A DNA stretch of 64,000 bases from Pseudofrankia sp. DC12 (GTDB taxonomy: Bacteria > Actinomycetota > Actinomycetes > Frankiales > Frankiaceae), in assembly GCF_000966285.1 (NCBI RefSeq), contig NZ_KQ031391.1:2577208-2641207 (forward strand), given 5' to 3'. How positions within the stretch are numbered: position 1 is the first letter of the stretch; every line of letters starts with the position of its first letter. This document shows positions 1-9,516 of the stretch, piece after piece. The notes beneath the pieces are model-generated. The model worked only from the letters and a program-made list of their open reading frames with translations, had not been told where the DNA came from and did not search any database. A program made the translations under genes and the position numbers.

Positions 1-2
1 CG

Positions 3-686
3 TTCGGCGCCGGAGTGTTGGTCGCGATGGAACTCGTCGTCCGTGACGGGCTCGTGCTCGTCGTCGTCGCGCTCGCGCCGCTGAGCTTCGCCGGATCCGT
101 GATGCCGGCGGCGCGGGCGGCGGCGGGCGAGGCCGTCAAGCTCGCGGCGGCCGTGGTGCTCTCCAAACCGGCGATCTACGTCGCGTTGCGGATCGGGATC
201 GACCAGCTTCACGACCACCAACCAGGCGATCTCGTCGCGACCGACTGGGGCCGCTACCTGACCGGGTTGACGGTGCTGGTCGTGGCCGGGTTCATGCCGT
301 TCGTCGTGTGGCGCCTCATGCCGCTCGTCGAGGCGTACGCGCTCGCACAGGGAGTGACGCGGGCGCCGTTCCGGGCGGCGCAGCAGTCTGCCCAGCTCGC
401 GTACTACAGCCGTTTCCTGACCGGCGGCGGACGCGGCGGTCTGCCCGGCGGCGGACGCCGTAGTGGGCAACAAGCCGGCCAGCCGGCGGGCCAGGGCGCC
501 GCGCCCACGGGTCTCGGCCTCCCACGCCGCCTGCCGCCGCCACCCGCGGCCCGGCCAGCACAGGGCCGACGTCCCGATCCCGAATCCGCCGCCCCGCCAG
601 CGTCTGAGCGCCCACGGACAGACAGGCAGCGGCCGCGCCGCCCCGGCGACCCAGGCGGCGCCGCCAGCCGGAGGCGCAACAGATGA
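3..686 (+). CDS. SCO6881-like conjugation/secretion membrane protein, 5' end outside window
   Basis: The frame is open from the window edge, so the true start lies upstream; the GTG at 15 is only the first start codon visible. The visible part has about three hydrophobic segments (roughly residues 5-25, 35-60 and 80-105) followed by a polar, Gly/Pro/Arg-rich tail of about 100 residues. This layout matches the C-terminal half of the multi-spanning membrane protein (SCO6881 type, VirB6/TrbL-like in role) encoded just before SCO6880-family ATPases in actinobacterial transfer operons. Its stop overlaps the next start (ATGA at 683-686), so the two are translationally coupled. The family call rests mainly on the neighbours. 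Confidence 0.6.
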   Translation, partial: FGAGVLVAMELVVRDGLVLVVVALAPLSFAGSVMPAARAAAGEAVKLAAAVVLSKPAIYVALRIGIDQLHDHQPGDLVATDWGRYLTGLTVLVVAGFMPFVVWRLMPLVEAYALAQGVTRAPFRAAQQSAQLAYYSRFLTGGGRGGLPGGGRRSGQQAGQPAGQGAAPTGLGLPRRLPPPPAARPAQGRRPDPESAAPPASERPRTDRQRPRRPGDPGGAASRRRNR

Positions 687-2410
687 GTGACGGGCCGATC
701 TACCGGCTGCCGCCGCAGCGGGCCGGGACTGGGTTCTACGGGCTGACCGTCGCCCAACTGGCCCTGGCTGGTTCCGGGGTGACACTGCTGGCAGTCGCGG
801 CCTTGACCGTTCGCGGGCAGGCCGGGCTGCTCCTCGGTGCTACCGGCATGGTCGGGTCGGTGCTGCTCGCGGTCGTCCGCATCGACGGCGAGCCACTGCA
901 CCAGCTGCTGCCGCTGTTGGCCCGCTACGCCCTCACCCACTGCCGGCCGCGCAGGCCCACCCGTTCGGACCGGCCGCCGGCCAGCCCGCACGGACGGGCG
1001 TGCCGCCAAAGACACCGCCCGTCGTTGGCAACGTCGCCGGCGGCGGGCGGCACCGGCTGGCCGCAGGACGGTCGGCTGGCGGGTGTGGACCTGCGTGACG
1101 TCGAACTGCTCGACGGGCCGCGCGGACTGCTACCCACGAGCGGCGACGGTCCGCCGGTGGTGATCCGCCACCGGGCTGGGGGCGCGGTCACGGTCGTCCT
1201 CGAGGTTCGGGGCGGCCCGTTCACGCTCCTGGACGCCGGCGACCAACACCGGGCGCTGGCGGCCTGGTCCCGGGTGCTGGCCCAGACCGCCCGCACCCCG
1301 GGCGTCGTCGCGTTCGGCTGGACCCTGCACACCCAGGAGACCCACCCCAACAGGCTGCAGCCCACCAGACCCGTGACGCACCCGCGGGGCGCCGAGCCCA
1401 GGGCCAGATCGGCACCGACCAGGGCGCGGGCCGACACGACCGGCAACCACCCGGCGGCACAACCCGCCGGCCGCCTTCCGCCGGCGGCCAGGCCCACGCG
1501 GACCCCGACCGATGCCGCACCCTCAGCCGGAGGCGCTGCGGCGGTCGCGTCCTATACCCGGCTGCTCGCCGCCACCCAGCTGCAGCAGCACGACCTCCGC
1601 CTCTGGATCACCATCGATCCACGCCGCGGTCAGCGTCGCGCCGGACACAGCGGCCGCCCCGAGCAGGTCGGCTTCGAGGCCGCGGCGTCACTCGCCGCCC
1701 GCGCCGCCGACGCCGGACTGACCATCCACGGCGCGCTGACCGCCGCCCAGCTCACCGCCGACCTCACCCGCCAGACCGACCCAGCTCCGTTCCGCCGACC
1801 CCAGAACCCGCGGGAACCGGTCGGCCTTGCCGCCCGCGCCGGCCTCCCCGGCGCCCTGACCACCGCCCCGGCCGCCGGTCACGACAGGCGACGCGTGCGC
1901 TGGGACGCGGTCCAGACGGGCGAGACCTGGCACCGCGTCTTCTCCGTCGCCACCTGGCCCACCGGGCCGCTGGCCCCCGGCTGGCTTGATCCGCTACTGC
2001 ACGAAACCCCTGGCGCGAGGACGTTGACGGTCGCGTTCGCTCCCCTGTCGACGCGGGCCTCGCGCCGACGGCTCAACCACGACACCGCCGCCGTCGACCT
2101 CGCGCTACAGATCCGCGACCGCCACGCCGTCCGCGTCCCCGACCACCTCGCCCGCGCCCACGACGACATCCGCCAACGCGACGCCGAGATCACCGCCGGC
2201 CACCCCGAACTCGCCTACCTCGCCCTGCTCGACCTCACCGCCCCCGACCACCACACCCTCGACGCCGCCACCGGCGAACTCGCCGACCTCGCCGCGCGCG
2301 CCGGCATCACCGACCTGCGACCCCTGCACGGCCGCCACCACCACGCCCTACCCGCCGTCCTCCCCCTCGGCCTGACCATCCGCCCCGCCCACCCCGGAGC
2401 CGAACGATGA
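683..2410 (+). CDS. SCO6880-family type IV/conjugation-associated protein
   Basis: The 575-residue protein begins with a short cytoplasmic stretch and two adjacent hydrophobic segments (about residues 22-60), as in PrgI/SCO6880-type proteins, then a soluble region. The middle (about residues 215-290) is a Pro/Arg/Ala-rich insertion. No Walker A motif is visible, so it is probably the N-terminal VirB4/CagE-like half of the transfer ATPase, with the motor domain supplied by the next gene. ATGA overlaps at both ends place it inside a tight operon. The likely role is an inner-membrane-attached component of a conjugation or type IV secretion channel. The family match is from the order of segments and operon position, not an alignment. 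Confidence 0.65.
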   Translation: MSDGPIYRLPPQRAGTGFYGLTVAQLALAGSGVTLLAVAALTVRGQAGLLLGATGMVGSVLLAVVRIDGEPLHQLLPLLARYALTHCRPRRPTRSDRPPASPHGRACRQRHRPSLATSPAAGGTGWPQDGRLAGVDLRDVELLDGPRGLLPTSGDGPPVVIRHRAGGAVTVVLEVRGGPFTLLDAGDQHRALAAWSRVLAQTARTPGVVAFGWTLHTQETHPNRLQPTRPVTHPRGAEPRARSAPTRARADTTGNHPAAQPAGRLPPAARPTRTPTDAAPSAGGAAAVASYTRLLAATQLQQHDLRLWITIDPRRGQRRAGHSGRPEQVGFEAAASLAARAADAGLTIHGALTAAQLTADLTRQTDPAPFRRPQNPREPVGLAARAGLPGALTTAPAAGHDRRRVRWDAVQTGETWHRVFSVATWPTGPLAPGWLDPLLHETPGARTLTVAFAPLSTRASRRRLNHDTAAVDLALQIRDRHAVRVPDHLARAHDDIRQRDAEITAGHPELAYLALLDLTAPDHHTLDAATGELADLAARAGITDLRPLHGRHHHALPAVLPLGLTIRPAHPGAER

Positions 2411-3927
2411 CCCGACGCCACCCCACCCGCCGGCTCCGACGCACCCACAACAGGCCAGTCGTGCCGGTGACCCTGCCCTGGCAGGTCGCCACCACCGCCC
2501 ACCTGTGCACCCTGAGCCCACTGGCGATCGCGACCAGCGCCGGCCACGCCGGGCCGCTGCTCGGCGCCGACCGCCTCGCCGGCGGCCCGTTCCACTTCGA
2601 CCTCATCGACGCCTACGAAGCCGGCCTCATCCAAGGCCCCAACATGCTCATCTCCGGGGCCGGCGCCCACGGCAAGAGCGCTCTGGCCAAGGCCTACCTG
2701 CACCGCACCACCGCCCTGACCACCGTCACCGGTGGCCGGGCACGCTGGACCGCGGTCATCGACCCCAAAGGAGAATGGACCACCCTCGGCCACCACCTCG
2801 GCTACGCCGTCCTACGCCTCACCCCCGGCGGCACCCTGCGCGTCAACCCCCTCGACACCGGCCACCGCGAACAAGAACCCAACGGCGCGCGCACCCCTCC
2901 CACGGAGACCACCCGCGCCCAGTCCACCGTCGCTCGACAACCAGCCGCGCCCACACCAGCGAAAGGCCCCCAGCCCGACTCCCAACACCGCACACCGACA
3001 ACCGCGACTATGGCCGGGGCGGACAGCAACGTCGACGCGGTCGCCGCCCAGCGGGCCGCCGTCCTGGAAACCCTCCTCGCCGTCGCCCTAGACCGTCCGG
3101 CCCTCGATCCCAGCCAGCAACGCCTCCTCGTCGAGACCGCCCGCCGACTCACCGCCCGACCCGGCGCGACTGCCTCGGGCCCGAACGCACCAACGCTGCA
3201 CGACGTCCGCCACCTGCTCGCCCAGCCCGACGAGGCGTTCGCCGCCGACCTCGACACCACCCTCGACGAGCTCCTTGAGCGCCGCCGCCCCCTCCTCGAC
3301 GCCACGGTCACCCTGCTCGAACACGACCTGCGCGGCATCTGCGACGGCCCGACCACCCCTGGCCTCGCCTGGCATACAGCCCCCGGCCTGATCCTCGACC
3401 TGTCCGCGCTGCTCACCCAGCCCCGAACCTTGAAACTCGTCCTCACCGCCGCGACCGGCTGGCTCTCGGCCGTCATGTACGGCCAGCCCGCCGCCCACAA
3501 AGTCACGATCGTCGACGAGGCCTGGATCGCCCTCGATGATCCCGCCATCGCCCGCCACCTGCACAACCAATGGCGCCTCGGTCGCCAGTTCGGCCAGGTC
3601 AACATGCTGATCACCCACGCCATCGCCGACCTACGCACCCGTGCCGCCGCCAGCCCCGGCGGCGCTACTACGGCCGAGGGGCTGCTGAACACCACATCCG
3701 TGCGCGTCTACCTCCACCAGAACCCCGAACACGTCGCGCGACTCCTCGCCGAGATGGGTCTGACCCACCGCCAGGCGGCCCTCCTCGGCCAGCTGCCTCC
3801 GTTCACCGCCCTCTGGCAGATCGGCTCCCACACCGCGCTGGTCGACCACGTCATCGCCGACGACGAATGGACCTTCGCCGACACCGACGCCGCCATGACC
3901 GGCCGGTCGCGGATCGGCGGCCCCTGA
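2407..3927 (+). CDS. VirB4-like P-loop ATPase of a conjugation apparatus
   Basis: The 506-residue protein has a Walker A motif GAGAHGKS (residues 84-91) and a Walker B region VTIVDEAW near residue 366, followed by a QFGQVNMLITHA stretch typical of VirB4/TraE-type motor ATPases. A low-complexity Thr/Pro/Gln insertion lies between about residues 155 and 205. It would power substrate or pilus transfer at the inner membrane together with the SCO6880-like protein encoded immediately upstream (4-base ATGA overlap). A VirD4/TraG coupling ATPase is an alternative, but position and the lack of an N-terminal membrane anchor favour VirB4. It is the last gene of the plus-strand operon. Confidence 0.75.
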   Translation: MTRRHPTRRLRRTHNRPVVPVTLPWQVATTAHLCTLSPLAIATSAGHAGPLLGADRLAGGPFHFDLIDAYEAGLIQGPNMLISGAGAHGKSALAKAYLHRTTALTTVTGGRARWTAVIDPKGEWTTLGHHLGYAVLRLTPGGTLRVNPLDTGHREQEPNGARTPPTETTRAQSTVARQPAAPTPAKGPQPDSQHRTPTTATMAGADSNVDAVAAQRAAVLETLLAVALDRPALDPSQQRLLVETARRLTARPGATASGPNAPTLHDVRHLLAQPDEAFAADLDTTLDELLERRRPLLDATVTLLEHDLRGICDGPTTPGLAWHTAPGLILDLSALLTQPRTLKLVLTAATGWLSAVMYGQPAAHKVTIVDEAWIALDDPAIARHLHNQWRLGRQFGQVNMLITHAIADLRTRAAASPGGATTAEGLLNTTSVRVYLHQNPEHVARLLAEMGLTHRQAALLGQLPPFTALWQIGSHTALVDHVIADDEWTFADTDAAMTGRSRIGGP

Positions 3928-3992
3928 AGCCGGGAGAACAGACCTACCTGCGACGCATGACGCAGGCGTACGAGCACCGGCCGCATTTCCGG

Positions 3993-4913
3993 TCAGCCGC
4001 CTTGCTCAAGTGCCTGGTACTCGTGGACGACGACCGTGATCGGCGTTGTGGTCACGAGCGGGTCGAGCGCACCGGTCTGGCCGTTGCTGGCGGTCCAGCC
4101 GACCTGCCAGCGGACCGACAGGGACGCTGGCCAGGCGTGCCTGTCCGGCGCAGCGGTCGAGGCGTCCCGGTAGGTATACGAGCAGGCCGGCGGGGCGACC
4201 GGCGCCGGCACGGTCGGATCGAAGGCCGGACCAGGGCCAGCGCAGCTGACCGGTGCGGAACCGTCGCCTGGGTCGTACACCAGTGTGTCCGGGGTCGCGG
4301 TCACCGTGACGGTGGCCGCGAGCGCCGTCGCGGTCGCCTGTACCCGCACCCACTGCGAAGCGGGTACCGCGAACCAGGTCGCGACCTTGACGACCAGGCC
4401 GACAGTCGGGTCCGGCGACAGCACCGGTCGGGGTAGCGGCAGTCGGCGGCGCACCTCGTCGCGTGCCGCGGCGAGTGAGGCTGCCCGGTCCGGGACCGCG
4501 AACCACTGCCAGTCGGCGACCGTCCCGTCGCCGCACACCCGCGCATACAGGACCGCTTTGGTTCCACCAGCGGCAGTCTGGTCGAGGCCGCCGTTCATCC
4601 CGCCGCCCGGTTGGTCGTCGATCGACGCCGCGACCTGCGCCCAGGGCTTCCACAAACACACCGGTGCCGAAGCGGCCGAACCTCGCGGGCCGCTGGTCGG
4701 CGCGGCGCCATCGTTGATCGTGACGGACGACAGCAGTTGCTGGCGGTCTTGGTCGGTCTCGACATGGCCGTCCGCCGTGCTTCCGCCTCGGTCCGTCCAA
4801 CGAAGCGAGACCGGATCACCAGCCCGCGCGGGAACCGTGTGACCAGCCAGAACCGCGGCGACGATCACGCTGGCAGCGGCCGCGGTCACGACCCGCCGGG
4901 CCGTGCAGGACAC
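3993..4913 (-). CDS. Secreted protein of unknown function
   Basis: The 306-residue product starts with a clear Sec signal peptide (MSCTARRVV then an Ala/Val core, likely cleaved after residues ~29-31, AxA). The mature part contains four Cys residues, suggesting disulfides outside the membrane, and ends in a beta-rich segment (YDPGDGSAPVSC, then a VRWQVGW region) reminiscent of PKD-like folds seen in actinobacterial exported proteins next to transfer genes. No catalytic motif is visible. Its start overlaps the 3' end of the upstream lipoprotein gene by 28 bases on the same strand, so the two are probably co-expressed. The function is unknown. Confidence 0.7.
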   Translation of the reverse strand: MSCTARRVVTAAAASVIVAAVLAGHTVPARAGDPVSLRWTDRGGSTADGHVETDQDRQQLLSSVTINDGAAPTSGPRGSAASAPVCLWKPWAQVAASIDDQPGGGMNGGLDQTAAGGTKAVLYARVCGDGTVADWQWFAVPDRAASLAAARDEVRRRLPLPRPVLSPDPTVGLVVKVATWFAVPASQWVRVQATATALAATVTVTATPDTLVYDPGDGSAPVSCAGPGPAFDPTVPAPVAPPACSYTYRDASTAAPDRHAWPASLSVRWQVGWTASNGQTGALDPLVTTTPITVVVHEYQALEQGG

Positions 4914-5656
4914 CGATTTACTCCCTCCCAGCTGTCGAGTACGAGCGCATCGCCGATCTTCCAGGAACCATCGGCCTGTTCTAGCCAGGTAGTTCGTGTA
5001 CGGCCCCCGCCGGGGGTGTTGTTCACGGTGATCTCCCGTCCGTCTGGCGCGCGATGGACGCCGTCGATCACTGGATCGGTGTCCCAGCCGCAGTCGACGG
5101 AAACCGCCCGGCCGGTGGGCGGGAGCGCGTTGACAGTGATGCTCTCGATCACGTAATACGACGCCGGGTCGGGGCGCACGACGTAGCCGTGCTGCGCGAA
5201 GAAGGCCATCCGTCCGCGAACGTTGTCGCCGACGACCGACTGGTCGGTGTAGAGAGAGCGCAACGCCGTGACGAGCGCAGAGTCAGATGGGTCGGCGCCA
5301 GCGGCGCGGTAGGCGTCGAAGTAGCGTTTCTCGGCCAGGGTGACCGCCGCACGGACCTCGGCGGCGGGGTCGGCTGGCGACGCTGATGGCGTCGAGGCGG
5401 CTCCGCTGCTTGTCACGGCTCGGATTGGGGTACCGGCGCTGCTGGTGCCTGAGCACGCCGAGGCAACCAGGCAAAGTCCGAGGGTGGCGGCCGTCAAAAC
5501 TATCCGGATCGGCCCACGCGGCACCCTTCGCGGGCGACGCGAGGTCCCGTTCCGGCGCCTTTCCGATCCGGCTCGGCCCGAGCCCGTCTCGGGTCGCGCG
5601 ACCTCACGCAGTCCCGAATTCGAGGAGCGGCGTTGGGCTGGGATGCGACGACGCAT
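4886..5656 (-). CDS. Putative lipoprotein
   Basis: The hydrophobic segment IRIVLTAATLGLCLVASAC ends in a lipobox with Cys68 (from the ATG at 5656), followed by a Ser/Thr/Ala/Pro-rich linker, so the product should be a membrane-anchored lipoprotein. The Arg-rich stretch before it is unusually long for a signal peptide; the GTG at 5524 would give a normal one and may be the true start. The remaining ~170 residues form a compact domain with two Cys and a WLEQADGSWKIGD ending, resembling NTF2-like or VirB8-type accessory domains. That resemblance is only suggestive. It is coupled to the secreted protein downstream. Confidence 0.65.
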   Translation of the reverse strand: MRRRIPAQRRSSNSGLREVARPETGSGRAGSERRRNGTSRRPRRVPRGPIRIVLTAATLGLCLVASACSGTSSAGTPIRAVTSSGAASTPSASPADPAAEVRAAVTLAEKRYFDAYRAAGADPSDSALVTALRSLYTDQSVVGDNVRGRMAFFAQHGYVVRPDPASYYVIESITVNALPPTGRAVSVDCGWDTDPVIDGVHRAPDGREITVNNTPGGGRTRTTWLEQADGSWKIGDALVLDSWEGVNRCPARPGGS

Positions 5657-6027
5657 CGAACCTCCAATCAGCCATGGCCGGATACGGTGCGTCCCGGCAT
5701 TTGCGAGGGCCGCTACGGCGCGGCGATAGGGCAAAGCGCGAGGTCAACGCGGTCTCACCCGCCGAGCGGATCAAAGGCACCCGGGCAGATCGTTACCGCT
5801 CGGGATCGCCGGTGGCGGCCGAACGATGGGCTGGCGAGATGAACGGTCCGGGCGGCTCGGGCTGGCGCATTCTCGAAATGGTCGTACCACAGGCATTCCA
5901 TCTCTGGGCAGGCAACGCCTCCAGCGCTGCCAGCGCTGCTGCATCGCCTCGACGTCGGCTGTTCGGAAACTGGACCCATCCACCGTGCCGAGATGACCAA
6001 GGGTCACGTCCGGTGCACGGCCCTCGG
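5657..6027. other. Intergenic region without a supported gene
   Basis: Between the lipoprotein start and the end of the LysM-BTAD gene there is no ORF with a plausible protein signature. The only structure seen is the inverted repeat at its right edge, listed separately. Confidence 0.5.
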
Positions 6028-6030
6028 TCA
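5994..6030 (-). terminator. Possible terminator of the Tad operon
   Basis: TGACCAAGGG (5994-6003) pairs with CCCTCGGTCA (6021-6030) with one mismatch, giving a 10-bp stem around a 17-base loop. It starts at the stop codon of the last Tad-operon gene. There is no clear T-tract, so it could be a weak or Rho-assisted terminator. Confidence 0.3.
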
Positions 6031-9000
6031 ACGTGGCACGCCACGTCGACTGTGATCGAGCCAGCGGACGCTTGTGGTGGCTGTTCGGGTGGTGAGCTGC
6101 CGGTGAAGGTGAGCGAGGTCGGTGTCGGTGTCGCCGGTCGAGTCGGGGTCGGCCTGTTCAGCGCGCAGGTAGGAGTGGTATTCGGCGGTGACGGCGGCCA
6201 GGTCGCCGGCCGCGGCGTGGGCGCGCAGCCGGGTCGCAAACAGGCCGGGGTGGGCGGGGTGAACCGCCAGTCCACGCCGGGTCGCGGCAAGGGCCTTCCC
6301 GGACTCGTCGCGGTCGAGGTGGAGTTCGGCGAGCAGGAGGGCGGCGCGGACGGCGGTAGCGGTCAGAGCGGAGCCGAGCTCGGCTTCGAGCCAGCCGTAG
6401 GTCGCAGGGGTGCCGATGACCAGGTCGAGAGCCGCGTCGAGCACGGGGATGGCGCTGTCGGGGTCGGAACGGTGGGCGTGTGCGTAGTCGAGGCGATGTT
6501 CGAGCAGGGCGAGGTCGGTGGTGACGGCGAGGTCGAGGCGTAGGACGGAGCGGCTGTTCGGGAGCCAGGCGCGGGCGTGTTCGCCGGCGAGCTGGACGAG
6601 GAGGCGGCGGACCAGGCTGAGTTTGTTGTTCAGGGTGCGGTGTTCCGGCCGGGTGTCCCAGAGGGCGTTCTCGAGGGCGTCGCGGGTGTGGTTGCGGTGG
6701 GTCGTGAGCCAGGCGAGTACTTCGAGGATCCGGGGGTGGCCGGGTTCGCCAGTGGGTTGTCTGCCGGTGCGGCTGGTGACTGCTGGCGGCCCGTAGAGCC
6801 GGGCCATGATCTGCCAGTCGGGCTCGCGGTAGGGCGGCGTCTGGTCGGCAGCCCGCTCGGCCGGGACCGACGCGAGCACCTCCTGGTGGGCGACGTCTGG
6901 CATGGGCATGACTGCCCCTGGTGCCGGTGGCAGCAGGGGCATCCAGGGCTGCGGCGATTCGTCCTGCCGCATCGGAGCTTGGCCGGTGGGTGCCGTCTCC
7001 TTGGGCGATGGGGTCGAGGGCAGCGCCGGGACCGCGATGGGAGGGCGAGCGACGTCGCTGAGCAGGTCGGACAGTGCCCTCAGTTCGGCGGCGGCGAGCG
7101 TGATGGGCGTCAGCACCAGGCCGAGCGGGTCGAGGCGCCATCGTGGCGTGTTCGCCGTTTCCCGTAGGTCGGCGACGGCGGCGAGCCCGCCTCTGTCACC
7201 GGTCGGGTCGTCGTCGTCGAAGTCGTCCGGGTCGGGGTCGCGGGCGCCGGATGCAGGGTCGTCGGTGGGCGACGGCGGGTTGGCGGGACCGTCGAGGAGG
7301 GTGAGGCGCCAGTGGGGTTGGTGGTCGGAGGTGGCGGGCCCGATGACGGCGAGGCCGCCGCCGGGGGTGGCGAGGAGCGCGAGGTCGGTGAGCTGGTCGC
7401 TTTCGGTGTCGTCGGCGGATGGGGTGACGATCAGTGCGATCGTGGGTTCCCAGTTGTCGGTGGGGGTGGTCGCGCGGGCTTCGAAGGTGGTGTCCGCCTC
7501 GGGGGCGACTGCTTCGAGGTCGGCACGCAGCTGGCCGATCTCGGCGGCCGTCGCGGTCAGCAGGTCATCAAGGCTGTCGGCGGGGTGGACGCGGTCCTCG
7601 GCGGCGAGGCCGTCGGGGTGTAGGCCGTAGGTTCGGATGGTCGGGGCGACGGCAAGCGGGCTCAGGGCAAGGGTGGCGAGCAGGGCGCGAGCGAGGTCCT
7701 GCAGCGCGGCCGGGCCGTGGGTAGCGGTGTCGAGGGTGAGGGTGCCGAGCGCTTCAAGGTCGGCGTAGACGGCGGCGCCGTCGGTTTCGTGGCCGAGCTG
7801 GACGAACGCCGGGCACGGCGGGGGCAGCCCGGTGTCGACGTCGGGGAGCGTCGCGTCGGTGGGCAGTGTCCAGACCTGGCCGTGGGCGTCGGCTTCCCAG
7901 GGTGGCGGAGGATCTGGGATCGGGTCGCGCAGGTAGACGTCGAGGGTGCCCGTCGAGCGGGCGAGCACGACCTGCGGCAGCGGCCCGCCCTCACCGCCGG
8001 GGACCGTGTGCAGATCCGCGAGCGCGCGCAGCGCATGGTCGATCCGCTGGGTGTCCTGCTGCGAGGTGGTCGCGAGCAGGGCCGTGTGGAGGGCCGCGGC
8101 GTCCGGGGTCGGCGGTGGCGGGGCGGTGTCCGGGGTGACGGTGGCGTCGCGGCGTCGCCGCCGGTAGGCGACGGCGGCGACCACGGCGGCGGCGAGCAGT
8201 CCTCCGCTGAGCCCGGCGGCCAGCGCTCGGGCGAACCGGTACCGCCCGTCGGCTGTGTGGCCCGCGGGTGGGCGCTGGCCGGTCGGCTTGGGTGTGTTCG
8301 TCGGCGGCTCGGGGGTGTGTGGCGCGACCGGGGTCGACTGGGCCGGCGACGCCGAGACACCCGGCGTCGGGCTGGGGGGACGGGTCAGCTGCGGCGTCGG
8401 TGAGACCGTGGCCGGCGTCGCGGGTGGGCTCGTGACCGGTGACAGCACCGAGGGTCCGGTTGTGGTCCTGTTCCCCGGATCTGGGCGGCTCGCGACGCCC
8501 GCGGGCTGGTCTGGGACCGCCGGTGCGGTTGCGGTGAGGTCGATGGTGGGCAGGGTCAGGACCATGCCGGGGTTGATCAGGCTGGGGTGGACGAGGCGGC
8601 GACCGGCCGGGTCGGGGGTTCCGAGGTTCGCGGCGAAGACGGCGTCGACGGCGGCGGGGAGCTGGGCGAGGGTGGCGTCTGGGTAGGCGTCGGCGGCGAT
8701 TGACCAGAGTGTCTGCCCCGGTGCGACGGTGCAGCGCCCGGTCGCAGGGTGCAGCGTGACTGTTGGCGTCGCCGCGCCTGCTCCGCCCGTCGCGCTCGCG
8801 GTCGCCGTCGCGGTGGGGGCGAGGGTGAACCAGTCCTCGAGGCTGAGATCGCCGAGATCCTGCGGTCCGGTGGTGGTAACCGCGGTAGTGGCGATGGCCT
8901 GGCCGGTGGCGGGCGGCCCGGTGGGGGTGGCGGCGAGCGCGGCGCGGCTGGACAGCAGGGTGATCGCGACGCTGGCGGTGGCGATCCAGCGGGCGGCGCC

Positions 9001-9492
9001 GTGCCGAACGGCCCGGGGTGCCGGCGCGCCACCGTGCCCTCCTGCTCCCTGCCCACGGCCCGCGGTGATCGCCGGCCGTCCTACCGTCGACGCTCCGCGA
9101 CCCGGGCTGGCGGTGGTGCGTGGGCCTGGCCGGCGGCTGGCGGTGGCGATCTGGGTGATGGCTTCCCAGGCGAGGCAGAGCGCGAGCCAAGCCCAGAGCA
9201 GCCAGCTGGCGGTGGCGATGGCGTTGGGTAGTACGTCGGGGTGGATGTAGCCGGCGAGGAGCAGCTGCCACCAGCGGCCGGGTTGGAAGGTCGTTGGTAG
9301 CGGGTAGCCGCGCCACGTCCACAACAGCAGTGGCACCCCGCCGAGAAACGCGATCAGGGCGACCAGCGCGGCCAGGCTGGTGATGACCTCGCCGGCTCGC
9401 CTTCGCCGTGTGCGGCGATCTGGTCGGACCGCGGCGGGCGCCGGGCCGCGTCGGGGTGGGGTGGCTGGGTGTCTGGTGGCCCGCGGGGGCAT
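6028..9492 (-). CDS. LysM and BTAD (SARP-like) domain membrane protein of the Tad locus
   Basis: The product has 1154 residues. An N-terminal basic tail leads into membrane segments at about 35-60 and 90-115. A LysM-type domain (CTVAPGQTLWSIA, about residues 250-315) should bind peptidoglycan outside the cell. After a Pro/Thr-rich spacer a third hydrophobic segment (about 418-440) returns the chain to the cytoplasm. The C-terminal ~240 residues read as a winged-helix plus bacterial transcriptional activation domain (BTAD), with the WLTTHRNHTRDALENALW helix pair and TPR-like helices to the end. Such proteins occur at actinobacterial tad loci. A wall-sensing regulator of pilus output is my inference. 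An AGGAAGG ribosome site precedes the ATG, and it follows TadG by 24 bases. Confidence 0.8.
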   Translation of the reverse strand: MPPRATRHPATPPRRGPAPAAVRPDRRTRRRRAGEVITSLAALVALIAFLGGVPLLLWTWRGYPLPTTFQPGRWWQLLLAGYIHPDVLPNAIATASWLLWAWLALCLAWEAITQIATASRRPGPRTTASPGRGASTVGRPAITAGRGQGAGGHGGAPAPRAVRHGAARWIATASVAITLLSSRAALAATPTGPPATGQAIATTAVTTTGPQDLGDLSLEDWFTLAPTATATASATGGAGAATPTVTLHPATGRCTVAPGQTLWSIAADAYPDATLAQLPAAVDAVFAANLGTPDPAGRRLVHPSLINPGMVLTLPTIDLTATAPAVPDQPAGVASRPDPGNRTTTGPSVLSPVTSPPATPATVSPTPQLTRPPSPTPGVSASPAQSTPVAPHTPEPPTNTPKPTGQRPPAGHTADGRYRFARALAAGLSGGLLAAAVVAAVAYRRRRRDATVTPDTAPPPPTPDAAALHTALLATTSQQDTQRIDHALRALADLHTVPGGEGGPLPQVVLARSTGTLDVYLRDPIPDPPPPWEADAHGQVWTLPTDATLPDVDTGLPPPCPAFVQLGHETDGAAVYADLEALGTLTLDTATHGPAALQDLARALLATLALSPLAVAPTIRTYGLHPDGLAAEDRVHPADSLDDLLTATAAEIGQLRADLEAVAPEADTTFEARATTPTDNWEPTIALIVTPSADDTESDQLTDLALLATPGGGLAVIGPATSDHQPHWRLTLLDGPANPPSPTDDPASGARDPDPDDFDDDDPTGDRGGLAAVADLRETANTPRWRLDPLGLVLTPITLAAAELRALSDLLSDVARPPIAVPALPSTPSPKETAPTGQAPMRQDESPQPWMPLLPPAPGAVMPMPDVAHQEVLASVPAERAADQTPPYREPDWQIMARLYGPPAVTSRTGRQPTGEPGHPRILEVLAWLTTHRNHTRDALENALWDTRPEHRTLNNKLSLVRRLLVQLAGEHARAWLPNSRSVLRLDLAVTTDLALLEHRLDYAHAHRSDPDSAIPVLDAALDLVIGTPATYGWLEAELGSALTATAVRAALLLAELHLDRDESGKALAATRRGLAVHPAHPGLFATRLRAHAAAGDLAAVTAEYHSYLRAEQADPDSTGDTDTDLAHLHRQLTTRTATTSVRWLDHSRRGVPR

Positions 9493-9516
9493 GGGCCTGC
9501 CTTCCTGGGGTGGGGG

